A DNA stretch of 19,071 bases from an uncultured Bacilli bacterium (lineage in GTDB: Bacteria; Bacillota_I; Bacilli_A; RF39; UBA660), in NCBI GenBank assembly GCA_947630205.1, contig CANRGW010000009.1:1-19071 (forward strand), written 5' to 3'. The translations under genes and the position numbers were made by a program. Below are positions 7,834 to 13,747 of the stretch, one piece after another (the stretch's first letter is position 1; every line of letters begins with the position of its first letter). The notes beneath the pieces are model-generated. The model worked only from the letters and a program-made list of their open reading frames with translations, searched no databases and was not told where the DNA came from.

Positions 7834-8528
7834 TTGGAATACTTAATTTAGTTGGTTTAATTAGTAATTTTTTAGAAAAAAAAGGTAGTTTATTTTATGT
7901 TGGAGCAACTGATAAATTACCTCCTCCCCTTTCTAAAGAAGAAGAGGAATATTATTTAGTTATGGCAAGTGATGGAGATATGTTTGCAAGAGATAAATTA
8001 ATTGAACATAATTTAAGATTAGTTGTATTTCTTGCCAAAAAATATGAAAATACAGGAGTTGATTTAGAAGATTTAGTAAGTATTGGAACAATTGGTCTTA
8101 TGAAAGGTATTAAAACTTTTAGTATCAATAAAAATATTAAATTAGCAACTTATGCGTCTAGGTGTATTGATAATGAAATTCTTATGTTTTTAAGAAAAAA
8201 TAAAAAAATAAAAACCGAAATTAGTTTTGATGAAAGTTTAAGTTTTGATGCTGATGGCAATGAATTACATTTAGAAGATGTTTTAGGAACTGAACCTAAT
8301 ATTGTTACTAAACCTTTAGAAGATGAATTAAATAGGAATTTAATGTTAGATGAAATCAATAAATTACCCAAACGAGATAAGGAAATTATTATTATGCGAT
8401 ATGGGTTATATGGCAAAAAAGAAAGAACGCAAAAAGAAGTAGCAGAAATACTGGGAATAAGTCAATCATATATTTCTAGAATTGAAAAAAAAGTAATTAA
8501 ACGCTTAAAAAGTATTGTTAAATGTTGA
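7830..8528 (+). CDS. sigE: sporulation sigma factor sigma-E (pro-protein)
   Basis: A 232-residue sigma-70 family protein. A hydrophobic pro-sequence of about 22 residues (MIGILNLVGLISNFLEKKGS) precedes FYVGATDKLPPPLSKEEE, which aligns with the B. subtilis processing region around YYIGGSEALPPPLSKDEE. Region 2 spans about 54-122 (IEHNLRLVVFLAKKYENTG, DLVSIGTIGLMKGI, KLATYASRCIDNEILMFL) and region 4 about 178-226 (LPKRDKEIIIMRYGL, RTQKEVAEILGISQSYISRIEKKV). It directs the early mother-cell genes and is held inactive at the membrane until SpoIIGA cleaves it. Some residues (MASDGD, ARDKLIEHNLRLV) also resemble sigma-K, but linkage to spoIIGA decides for sigma-E. AAAGGAG sits 7 bases before the ATG. 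sigG, which commonly follows in other spore formers, is absent here. Confidence 0.95.
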   Translation: MIGILNLVGLISNFLEKKGSLFYVGATDKLPPPLSKEEEEYYLVMASDGDMFARDKLIEHNLRLVVFLAKKYENTGVDLEDLVSIGTIGLMKGIKTFSINKNIKLATYASRCIDNEILMFLRKNKKIKTEISFDESLSFDADGNELHLEDVLGTEPNIVTKPLEDELNRNLMLDEINKLPKRDKEIIIMRYGLYGKKERTQKEVAEILGISQSYISRIEKKVIKRLKSIVKC

Positions 8529-8553
8529 CAATATTTTTTTTAAATATTATTAT
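8525..8553 (+). promoter_or_regulatory. near-consensus sigma-A promoter overlapping the sigE stop
   Basis: A perfect TTGACA (8525-8530) includes the sigE TGA stop. A 17-base spacer leads to TATTAT (8548-8553). The likely start of transcription is near 8560, giving a short leader with GGTGGGGG before the ATG at 8572. Confidence 0.75.
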
Positions 8554-8571
8554 ATTATTTGGTGGGGGAAA

Positions 8572-8925
8572 ATGAATAACAAGTTTTATTTAGTAAATTT
8601 AAATAGATGTTTAAGATTAAAGTATTCTATTTTAGTAAAAAAATGTTTAGACAGTAATCCATTAATTTCTATGATAGCAATTCAAGCACTTCTAATAAGG
8701 AATGATGATGATGAAATGGTTCCCGAAGAAATATTAAGAAGAATTGTTGATAAATTAACAATTGAAGATGTATATAGTTTAGTAGTCAATAATAATAATT
8801 CTCGTCTTACCAAAATAGCATGTATTAGATTAAAAGAAATTTTAGCCTATTATGACAACAACTTTGAACTTTATCAAAAGATTAATGATGATGAAGCCTA
8901 TTTTAAAGCCAAAAGCCATAATTAA
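8572..8925 (+). CDS. 117-residue helical protein of unknown function, upstream of tRNA-Thr
   Basis: I do not recognise this protein. It is soluble and looks all-helical: KYSILVKKCLDSNPLISMIAIQALLI, PEEILRRIVDKLTIEDVYSLVV, SRLTKIACIRLKEILAYYD, which resembles short HEAT-like helix pairs. An upstream ATG at 8515 would extend it by 19 residues into sigE. I chose 8572 because GGTGGGGG lies 3 bases before it and because the promoter -10 (8548-8553) falls within the proposed extension. Its stop is 7 bases before the tRNA-Thr gene, with no terminator between, so the messenger probably carries the tRNA as well. Proximity to sigE may be accidental, since it has its own vegetative-type promoter. Confidence 0.7.
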   Translation: MNNKFYLVNLNRCLRLKYSILVKKCLDSNPLISMIAIQALLIRNDDDEMVPEEILRRIVDKLTIEDVYSLVVNNNNSRLTKIACIRLKEILAYYDNNFELYQKINDDEAYFKAKSHN

Positions 8926-8932
8926 TTTTTCT

Positions 8933-9006
8933 GCCGATATAGTTTAGTGGTAAAACAGGTCCTTGGTAAGGATCAGCGGACAGTTCAATTCTGTCTTTCG
9001 GCACCA
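8933..9006 (+). tRNA. tRNA-Thr (anticodon GGT)
   Basis: All arms can be drawn. The acceptor GCCGATA/TTTCGGC has one T-T mismatch at the sixth pair. The D stem is GTTT/AAAC. The anticodon stem GGTCC/GGATC has loop TTGGTAA, with anticodon GGT at 8965-8967. The variable loop is AGCG, the T stem GACAG/CTGTC with loop TTCAATT, the discriminator A, and CCA is encoded. G1-C72, C2-G71 and anticodon G35/U36 are known threonine identity elements. The length is 74 bases. It is probably transcribed with the preceding small protein gene. Confidence 0.9.
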
Positions 9007-9016
9007 TATTGATAAT

Positions 9017-9050
9017 AAACTCGGACTTTTTAATTAGTTTGAGTTTTTAT
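9017..9050 (+). terminator. intrinsic terminator after tRNA-Thr
   Basis: AAACTCGGACT pairs with AGTTTGAGTTT (two G-T pairs) around an 8-base loop, followed by a T-tract. Confidence 0.8.
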
Positions 9051-9109
9051 ATATTTTAATGATTATATCTATAAATAAAATATTTAATTAGATTTGAGGA
9101 GAACTTTAT

Positions 9110-9673
9110 ATGAATAAATATTTAAAAGTTATGTTTGGAACATCATCTAGTGCAAATAGTAATCTTGAATATAAAATTGATGCAATAAATATTGCTAATA
9201 ATTGGAACCCTAGAGCAGAAGATGGAAAAGAAATGGGAGGATTTAATTTTAGTACAGAAGATAAAATATTAAGATGGTTAATAAGAGGCGACACCATTTA
9301 TGATGTTGAAATTCCAAACGATGCAGAAGTAATAGATTGTCCTAATAAATCTACACCTCATGGAGTATTTAGAAGTAATAAAATTATTCTTCATAATCCA
9401 AGAATTGTAACTGATGAAATGGCATTAGAATTATATAAAAAATCAACATTACCAGAACTATCCTATTATAAGGCTTTAGCCGGATGTGCTATTCGTGGCT
9501 ATAAAAAAACTTGTTTAGAAATTATTAAAGATAAAGTTAACAAAAATAATATTGATTTAGTTTTAAATGAGATAAACGATTTTGTATCTCCTCATACAAG
9601 TAGTGGAACCAGTGAAAATGGTACAGAAGTATACAACGAAGTTATGAAAATATTAAAAGATATTAAAGGTTAA
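9110..9673 (+). CDS. 187-residue protein of unknown function
   Basis: A soluble protein without signal or membrane segments. Notable stretches are NIANNWNPRAEDGKEMGGFNF, EDKILRWLIRGDTIYDVEIP, STPHGVFRSNKIILHNPR and KALAGCAIRGYKKT. I have the impression of a family of similar hypothetical proteins scattered in gut Bacillota, but I cannot name a domain or function. The GAGGAG ribosome-binding site is 8 bases before the ATG. Upstream is only a weak -10 (TATAAA/TAAAAT). It follows the tRNA-Thr terminator, so it is a separate transcription unit. A position just 3' of a tRNA is a common insertion site, but no integrase or repeat of the tRNA end is visible. Confidence 0.65.
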   Translation: MNKYLKVMFGTSSSANSNLEYKIDAINIANNWNPRAEDGKEMGGFNFSTEDKILRWLIRGDTIYDVEIPNDAEVIDCPNKSTPHGVFRSNKIILHNPRIVTDEMALELYKKSTLPELSYYKALAGCAIRGYKKTCLEIIKDKVNKNNIDLVLNEINDFVSPHTSSGTSENGTEVYNEVMKILKDIKG

Positions 9674-9686
9674 CAAAAGGAATAAC

Positions 9687-9715
9687 TTGTCTAAATAAAA
9701 AGAACTTGATATACT
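9687..9715 (+). promoter_or_regulatory. promoter with extended -10 before the 301-residue membrane protein
   Basis: TTGTCT (9687-9692), a 17-base spacer, and TGATATACT (TATACT at 9710-9715). AAGGAG follows shortly before the ATG at 9734. Confidence 0.65.
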
Positions 9716-9733
9716 ATAAAAAAGGAGTGAGAA

Positions 9734-10639
9734 ATGAAAAAGTTTTTTAAAGGCTTAGCCCTATTTATTTTAATAGGTATTTTGTATTTAACAACTGCAA
9801 GTTTATTGTTTTTAGTTCCTATTAAAAATACTTTAAAGAAAAATACAATTCAGGATATGATTTCTAATATTGAAGTTGAAAAAATCTTAGAAGAAAATCC
9901 AAAATTTCAAGAAGCCATAGATGATGCTTTTGAGCCAATTTATGAAGAAACTAGAAAGTTTGGTATTGATGATGATATTATTGTAAAAATAATTGACTCA
10001 AAAGAAGTTAAAAATTTAGTTGGTGATGTTGCAGGAAATATAGTTGATTATGCAATAACTGGTAAAAATCAAAAAATTATTTCCACCGAAAATGTGGAAA
10101 ACTTAATTAGTACTGCTATTGATGATATAAATAAAAGTGGCTATTATGAATTTAAACCTGAACAAAAAGAAAAAATCTTAAAAACTGTAACTGATGAAGT
10201 TAACAAATATCAAGATTTTCTTCCTGATACTAATATAATTGGTGATAATCTAAATGAAGAAGAACAAAACAGTTTAGAATTTATTAGATTTGTTTTAGGA
10301 AATAAACTATTAACTTATTTAATTATAACTATGGTAATTTCTATCTTAGGAATTGTTGCTGTTAATTGGAAAAAAGCAAAATGGGTTAAAAATGTTAGTA
10401 TTACAATTCTTGTTGCTAGCAGCATCGCTTTTGTAACGGGTATGATTATGATGTTTGGAATTAATGCCCTTCTTGCTGATTATAGTTATATTTTAGATTT
10501 TATTCATAAACCTATTAAAAATATTTTAATCTTATCAGGAAGTTCACTTATTACAATGATTATTGTTTTAGTTGTTTATATAATTATTTCAAAAAATATG
10601 AAAAATGAAAAAACTGAGCCAAAAGAAAGTACTTCGTAA
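9734..10639 (+). CDS. four-helix membrane protein with large external domain, unknown function
   Basis: A 301-residue protein. A first transmembrane helix (about 6-29) is followed by an acidic, helical domain of about 160 residues (30-190), predicted outside, and then three hydrophobic helices (about 191-210, 220-244, 262-286) with a short charged tail. The external part (NIEVEKILEENPKFQEAIDDAFEPIYEE, IISTENVENLISTAIDDINKSG) has no motif I can assign. The topology of one helix, a big external domain and three helices is seen in many uncharacterised Bacillota proteins. AAGGAG lies 7 bases before the ATG. The gene is monocistronic: it has its own promoter, and a terminator hairpin overlaps its last codons. 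Confidence 0.7.
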   Translation: MKKFFKGLALFILIGILYLTTASLLFLVPIKNTLKKNTIQDMISNIEVEKILEENPKFQEAIDDAFEPIYEETRKFGIDDDIIVKIIDSKEVKNLVGDVAGNIVDYAITGKNQKIISTENVENLISTAIDDINKSGYYEFKPEQKEKILKTVTDEVNKYQDFLPDTNIIGDNLNEEEQNSLEFIRFVLGNKLLTYLIITMVISILGIVAVNWKKAKWVKNVSITILVASSIAFVTGMIMMFGINALLADYSYILDFIHKPIKNILILSGSSLITMIIVLVVYIIISKNMKNEKTEPKESTS

Positions 10640-10660
10640 AAAAGGAAGTACTTTTTATTT
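10626..10660 (+). terminator. intrinsic terminator, probably bidirectional
   Basis: A perfect 10-bp stem AAAGTACTTC (10626-10635) / GAAGTACTTT (10645-10654) runs into TTTTATTT on the plus strand and TTTCTTTT on the minus strand. It serves the membrane protein gene and the convergent acyltransferase gene. The left arm is coding. Confidence 0.85.
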
Positions 10661-11227
10661 TTTATCTTTTTTATTCCAATCATTTGGTGTATTGGAACTA
10701 ATTTTTTTAGCCGGAACTCCAGCAATTGTCATATTACCATCGGAAAAATCTTTATTTACAAAAGAATTAGCACCTACTGCTACGTTATCTCCAATAATCG
10801 CCATACCAGATATAACTGAGCCTACTCCTAAAACTACATTATTACCAATTTGAGGAGCATAGTCATTACTACCACCAGCAACAATACAAGTATTAATGTG
10901 CATAACACAATCCTTTCCTATTTTAGAATTCCCGTTAACTAATCTAGGACCAATATGCACAAAATATAGTCCCTTATCAAAAACATTTAATGGTATAGAC
11001 ATAGCATATTTACACTTATATTTATTTAAAGCATATTTATACAAATATTTCCATATGCTATTTTTATTAGTATAATATTCCGTTTTTCTTAACAAATAAT
11101 TACATTTAAATAAAACTTCTTTTTCTTTAATACTAAAAAAAGGATACTTACATTTTTTTAATCCGTATTTATTTGCTTCATAATTTAAAAACTCTTTTAA
11201 TTTTTCTTTACTATCTATAAATTTCAC
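10655..11227 (-). CDS. hexapeptide-repeat acyltransferase (serine O-acetyltransferase-like) of the surface glycan region
   Basis: A 190-residue protein of the left-handed beta-helix acyltransferase type. It has a helical N-terminal part (KEKLKEFLNYEANKYG), then VHIGPRLVNGNSKIGKDCVMHINTCIVAGG, IGNNVVLGVGSVISGMAIIGDNVAVGANSFVNKDF and the terminal TIAGVPAKKI. CysE-like proteins of this form in polysaccharide loci usually transfer acetyl groups to sugars, with the conserved His residues (in VHIG and MHIN) at the active site. I chose the GTG at 11227 because AAGGAG lies 9 bases upstream. An ATG at 11320 is in frame but sits inside a terminator hairpin with no ribosome-binding site. Upstream lies a leader frame with a C9 tract and a hairpin that may control readthrough into this gene. 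Confidence 0.82.
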   Translation of the reverse strand: MKFIDSKEKLKEFLNYEANKYGLKKCKYPFFSIKEKEVLFKCNYLLRKTEYYTNKNSIWKYLYKYALNKYKCKYAMSIPLNVFDKGLYFVHIGPRLVNGNSKIGKDCVMHINTCIVAGGSNDYAPQIGNNVVLGVGSVISGMAIIGDNVAVGANSFVNKDFSDGNMTIAGVPAKKISSNTPNDWNKKDKK

Positions 11228-11300
11228 TATATAATTCTCCTTACATCTAGATATTTTTTTATTAAAAGTGTTTAAATTATGTAATAAAATAAAATTACAT

Positions 11301-11348
11301 ATAAAAACACTTAAAAACATGGTAGTCTTTTACCACCTTTTAAGTGTT
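11301..11348 (-). terminator. terminator/attenuator hairpin between the leader frame and the acyltransferase gene
   Basis: On the minus strand AACACTTAAAA (11348-11338) pairs with TTTTAAGTGTT (11316-11306), an 11-bp perfect outer stem. An inner TGGTA/TACCA stem is also possible, and a run TTTTTAT follows. The leader stop codon (11349-11347) overlaps the first arm. There is no T-tract on the plus strand, so it acts on minus-strand transcription. Confidence 0.7.
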
Positions 11349-11427
11349 ATTCTAGTAATTTACTTATGAAGAAAAAATTAAGTACTATAACCCCCCCCCG
11401 AGTTGACTTAGAGTTAACTTTTGCCAT
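11347..11427 (-). CDS. 26-codon leader-like reading frame with a G9 tract
   Basis: The ATG at 11427 has a textbook AAAGGAG (11441-11435) 7 bases upstream and a promoter just before it. It encodes MAKVNSKSTRGG and then a hydrophobic VIVLNFFFISKLLE. Codons 10-12 are CGG GGG GGG, within a run of nine G. Loss or gain of one G ends translation after about 13-16 codons. In the present length the frame stops at TAA 11349-11347, touching a terminator hairpin. It could be a small peptide gene or a leader peptide that controls the acyltransferase downstream. I recognise no peptide family. Confidence 0.5.
   Translation of the reverse strand: MAKVNSKSTRGGVIVLNFFFISKLLE
11391..11399. repeat. C9 homopolymer (G9 in the leader frame)
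   Basis: Nine consecutive C on the plus strand, the only such G/C run in the window and striking at this base composition. It lies inside the short leader frame, the classic position of a slipped-strand contingency tract. Confidence 0.9.
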
Positions 11428-11448
11428 GATATCACTCCTTTCTTATTT

Positions 11449-11477
11449 ATCATACCATATTTCTTTTATTTTGATAA
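11449..11477 (-). promoter_or_regulatory. promoter of the leader frame (extended -10)
   Basis: On the minus strand TTATCA (11477-11472), a 17-base spacer, then TGGTATGAT (TATGAT at 11454-11449). Transcription would start near 11442, about 15 bases before the leader ATG. The region 11228-11567 otherwise holds the hairpin, the leader and the tagO promoter. Confidence 0.65.
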
Positions 11478-11538
11478 TTCAAAATTCTTTAATATCACGT
11501 ACTTTTTCTTATTTTGACTAGTTTTTTTTCATTAGAAG

Positions 11539-11547
11539 TGTTATAAT
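11539..11547 (+). promoter_or_regulatory. extended -10 promoter of tagO
   Basis: TGTTATAAT (TATAAT at 11542-11547). A TTGACT at 11514-11519 is 22 bases away, too far for a standard -35, so this is best read as an extended -10 promoter. GGGAGG follows 6-7 bases before the ATG at 11568. Confidence 0.55.
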
Positions 11548-11567
11548 TTCTCTGGGAGGATTTTTTA

Positions 11568-12629
11568 ATGATAAGTAGTAATATTTTATATTCACTTGAA
11601 GTGGTTATAGTTACATTAATAATCTCTGCATTAGCAATTATTTTTGTTAAAAAAATCGCTATACATGTAAACGCACTAGATATACCAAATGAAAGAAAGG
11701 TTCATGAAAAACCTATGCCAAGACTTGGAGGTTTGGGCATTTATTTTGCTTTCTTGATTGGTTATATGTTATTTGGGCAAATGACTGTTGCTATGAACTC
11801 TATATTAATAGGTAGTTTTATTATTTTGCTTACAGGTATAATTGATGATATTAACCCTTTAAATGCAAAAGACAAACTAATTGGACAAATATTATCAGCC
11901 TTAGTAATAACTTTTTATGGTAATATTTTATTAAATCAATTAACAGCATTTGGCTTAACAATTAATTTTGGTTATTTAGCCTATCCTATAACGATTATTT
12001 TTATAGTTGCTTGTATTAATATTATTAATTTAATAGACGGACTAGATGGATTAGCCGGAGGAATTGCTTCTATTTTCTTTTTAACTATTATCATAATTTG
12101 TTTCTTTCAAGATCGAACTTCTGGTTTAGAATTTACACTTGCTTTAATTATGCTTGGTAGTACATTAGGATTTTTAATTCACAATTTCCATCCTGCTAAA
12201 ATTTTTGCTGGAGACTCAGGAGCAATGTTTTTAGGATTTATTATTTCTATTATTTCCTTATTAGGATTTAAAGGAACTGTTTTAACTTCAGTATTTGTTC
12301 CTTTATCAATTCTAGCTGTTCCTATTCTTGATACTTTATTTGCAATTTTAAGAAGAGTTTCACATCATAAAAAGATATCCGATGCTGATAAACTTCATCT
12401 TCATCATCAATTATTAGGAATGAAATTCTCACATCGTGATACTGTTTTAATTATCTATGGTATAAATATTCTATTTGCAATTGCTTCAATTTTCTACACC
12501 TTAGGAGAACAAGTATCTGTTTATATTCGTGTAGGTATTTATCTAGTTCTACTTTGTTTAGTCTTCTGGTTTATTAATAAAACTGATATAATAACCGAAA
12601 AACATTTAAGTTTTAAAAAGAAAAAATAG
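11568..12629 (+). CDS. tagO: undecaprenyl-phosphate N-acetylglucosaminyl 1-phosphate transferase (TagO/WecA family)
   Basis: This polytopic membrane enzyme transfers a sugar-1-phosphate (usually GlcNAc-1-P) from a UDP-sugar to undecaprenyl phosphate, the first step of wall teichoic acid or capsule assembly. The 353 residues contain all family motifs: KVHEKPMPRLGGLGIY (44-59), the Asp pair in GIIDDINPL (90-98), NLIDGLDGLAGG (154-165), NFHPAKIFAGDSGAMFLG (206-223) and the cytosolic HLHHQLL (277-283). About ten to eleven hydrophobic helices are evident. The Lys/His-rich cytosolic loop SHHKKISDADKLHLHH is TagO/WecA-like and not MraY-like. It has its own promoter, is divergent from the leader/acyltransferase unit, and is closed by a terminator. 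It would start the glycan that the neighbouring Ugd and Wzx help build and export (inference). Confidence 0.92.
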   Translation: MISSNILYSLEVVIVTLIISALAIIFVKKIAIHVNALDIPNERKVHEKPMPRLGGLGIYFAFLIGYMLFGQMTVAMNSILIGSFIILLTGIIDDINPLNAKDKLIGQILSALVITFYGNILLNQLTAFGLTINFGYLAYPITIIFIVACINIINLIDGLDGLAGGIASIFFLTIIIICFFQDRTSGLEFTLALIMLGSTLGFLIHNFHPAKIFAGDSGAMFLGFIISIISLLGFKGTVLTSVFVPLSILAVPILDTLFAILRRVSHHKKISDADKLHLHHQLLGMKFSHRDTVLIIYGINILFAIASIFYTLGEQVSVYIRVGIYLVLLCLVFWFINKTDIITEKHLSFKKKK

Positions 12630-12656
12630 ATAAAAAATAAATTTTATAAAAAAGAT

Positions 12657-12690
12657 GAAAATATTATGCTTATAGTATTTTCTTTTTTTA
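12657..12690 (+). terminator. intrinsic terminator of tagO
   Basis: GAAAATATTAT pairs with ATAGTATTTTC (one T-G pair) around GCTT, then seven T. Confidence 0.8.
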
Positions 12691-12723
12691 TTTAAAAACG
12701 CAATATTTTTTTAATATTGCGTT
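12690..12723 (-). terminator. intrinsic terminator of the Rpn-like gene
   Basis: A perfect 11-bp stem AACGCAATATT (12697-12707) / AATATTGCGTT (12713-12723). On the minus strand it runs into TTTTTAAAT. It can also back up tagO termination on the plus strand. Confidence 0.8.
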
Positions 12724-12734
12724 ATATATTTTTA

Positions 12735-13430
12735 TTAATAACTTTCTTCAATATCCTTTTCTTTATTGAAATATTTCTCTAATAATTCTTCATCTTTAGA
12801 CATACTTTCTACAACATTTTCCATTAACGTTTTTATCTTTTTACTAGTATTCAATTCCCTTATACATTTTTTAAATTCTTCCTTTTTCGTTATACACAAT
12901 AAAGTCCCTATTCTTATAAAGTCTTTTTTACTTTCCTTATATCCCTTAATATCATTATCACTAGACCAAATATTATAGCATTTTTTAATATTAACATTTA
13001 AAACTTTTCTTTTATCGGTTAAAACTTCTAACGCTTTATTCCTATATAAGTATTCTTCTATTGCCTCATCTTCACCAAAATCATCAAAGTTTACTAATAT
13101 ATAATAAGTTGGTTCCCTATTTAAATCTGTGCTTTCAACAGCATAACAATAATCTTTTATAAATATTTTGGCTAAATATTGAGCATCATTTTCAACTCTT
13201 TCGACGAACGTTTCATTTTCTTCCTCCTCAATTATTTCTTCTATTGGAATTAATTTTATTTTATTTTCTAATAATTCATATTTCATATTTAAAATAATTG
13301 ATACTAATAAGGTTGCTATTTCCATATTTTCTAGACTTGCAAACATTCTCTCAAATGTTTCAGTATAGGATAATTTTAATATTTCTTCAGGATTTAGTTT
13401 TCTTTTTTCATTTAATATACTTTTTGTCAT
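12735..13430 (-). CDS. degenerate Rpn/PD-(D/E)XK nuclease-transposase family protein (tentative)
   Basis: A 231-residue protein. The N-terminal part (LSYTETFERMFASLENMEIATLLVSIIL) and the C-terminal part (YYILVNFDDFG, VLNVNIKKCYNIW, KKDFIRIGTLLCITKKEEFKKC, TLMENVVESMSKDEELLEKYF) recall the flanks of Rpn/PDDEXK_2-type proteins. The catalytic core strands (Asp...Glu-x-Gln/Lys) that should lie between them are not visible; an acidic stretch EEIIEEEENETF joins the two parts. It may therefore be an inactive, internally shortened member (inference). I chose the ATG at 13430, 5 bases after AAAGGAG. The ATG at 13463 is in frame, with a GGAGGTG about 10 bases away, and cannot be excluded. It is convergent with tagO, and its role in the glycan region is doubtful. 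Confidence 0.5.
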   Translation of the reverse strand: MTKSILNEKRKLNPEEILKLSYTETFERMFASLENMEIATLLVSIILNMKYELLENKIKLIPIEEIIEEEENETFVERVENDAQYLAKIFIKDYCYAVESTDLNREPTYYILVNFDDFGEDEAIEEYLYRNKALEVLTDKRKVLNVNIKKCYNIWSSDNDIKGYKESKKDFIRIGTLLCITKKEEFKKCIRELNTSKKIKTLMENVVESMSKDEELLEKYFNKEKDIEESY

Positions 13431-13599
13431 TTCTTCTCCTTTCTTTATTTTTTGCCTTAACATTTATTTTTTACACCTCCTTTTTCTTGTTAAGTTGAGA
13501 ATTAAACTTCTCTTTAATAATATAACCGGTTTCAAAATGCTTTTTAGTTTTAAAATGTTTTTTTAAACTCCTTACTATATAAGTATTTGCAAATGTCTT

Positions 13600-13623
13600 A
13601 AGGTGAAACTTTTTCACCTTTTT
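13600..13623 (+). terminator. orphan plus-strand terminator-like hairpin
   Basis: AAGGTGAAA / TTTCACCTT with a 3-base loop and a T-tract. It differs by one base from the hairpin after the PASTA gene. No plus-strand gene precedes it. The surrounding gap 13431-13747 also holds a minus-strand terminator (13635-13676) and a possible promoter TTAAGA-16-TATAGT on the minus strand for the Rpn-like gene. Nothing else is seen there. Confidence 0.5.
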
Positions 13624-13634
13624 AATTATTTTAC

Positions 13635-13676
13635 TAAAAAAATAGTTCTACAAAATTTCAATTTTTGTAAAACTAT
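13635..13676 (-). terminator. intrinsic terminator of ugd
   Basis: On the minus strand ATAGTTTTACAAAA pairs with TTTTGTAGAACTAT (one mismatch) around a 7-base loop, then seven T. Confidence 0.75.
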
Positions 13677-13747
13677 CCTTTTTCATTTTTCTAATTATAT
13701 ATAATCTAATTATTTAAGTTAATATCTAATTAAACTTTTTAATAAAT

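Noticed and set aside
8150..8416. Minus-strand open frame inside sigE
   Set aside because: Antisense shadow of well-conserved sigma factor codons.
7830..8528. Identification of the sigma factor as sigma-K
   Set aside because: Some region 1.2/2 residues are sigma-K-like, but overlap with spoIIGA and the YxGxxxxLPPPLS processing region favour sigma-E.
9007..9673. tRNA-Thr as an attachment site with an integrated element downstream
   Set aside because: No repeat of the tRNA 3' end and no integrase in the window.
10605..10853. Plus-strand open frame across the end of the membrane protein gene and into the acyltransferase
   Set aside because: It is the complement of the hexapeptide repeats and spans a terminator hairpin.
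13471..13617. Minus-strand open frame of 48 basic residues (GTG start) just ahead of the Rpn-like gene
   Set aside because: No ribosome-binding site before the GTG, no recognisable similarity, and it overlaps the terminator-like hairpin; probably chance openness in AT-rich DNA.
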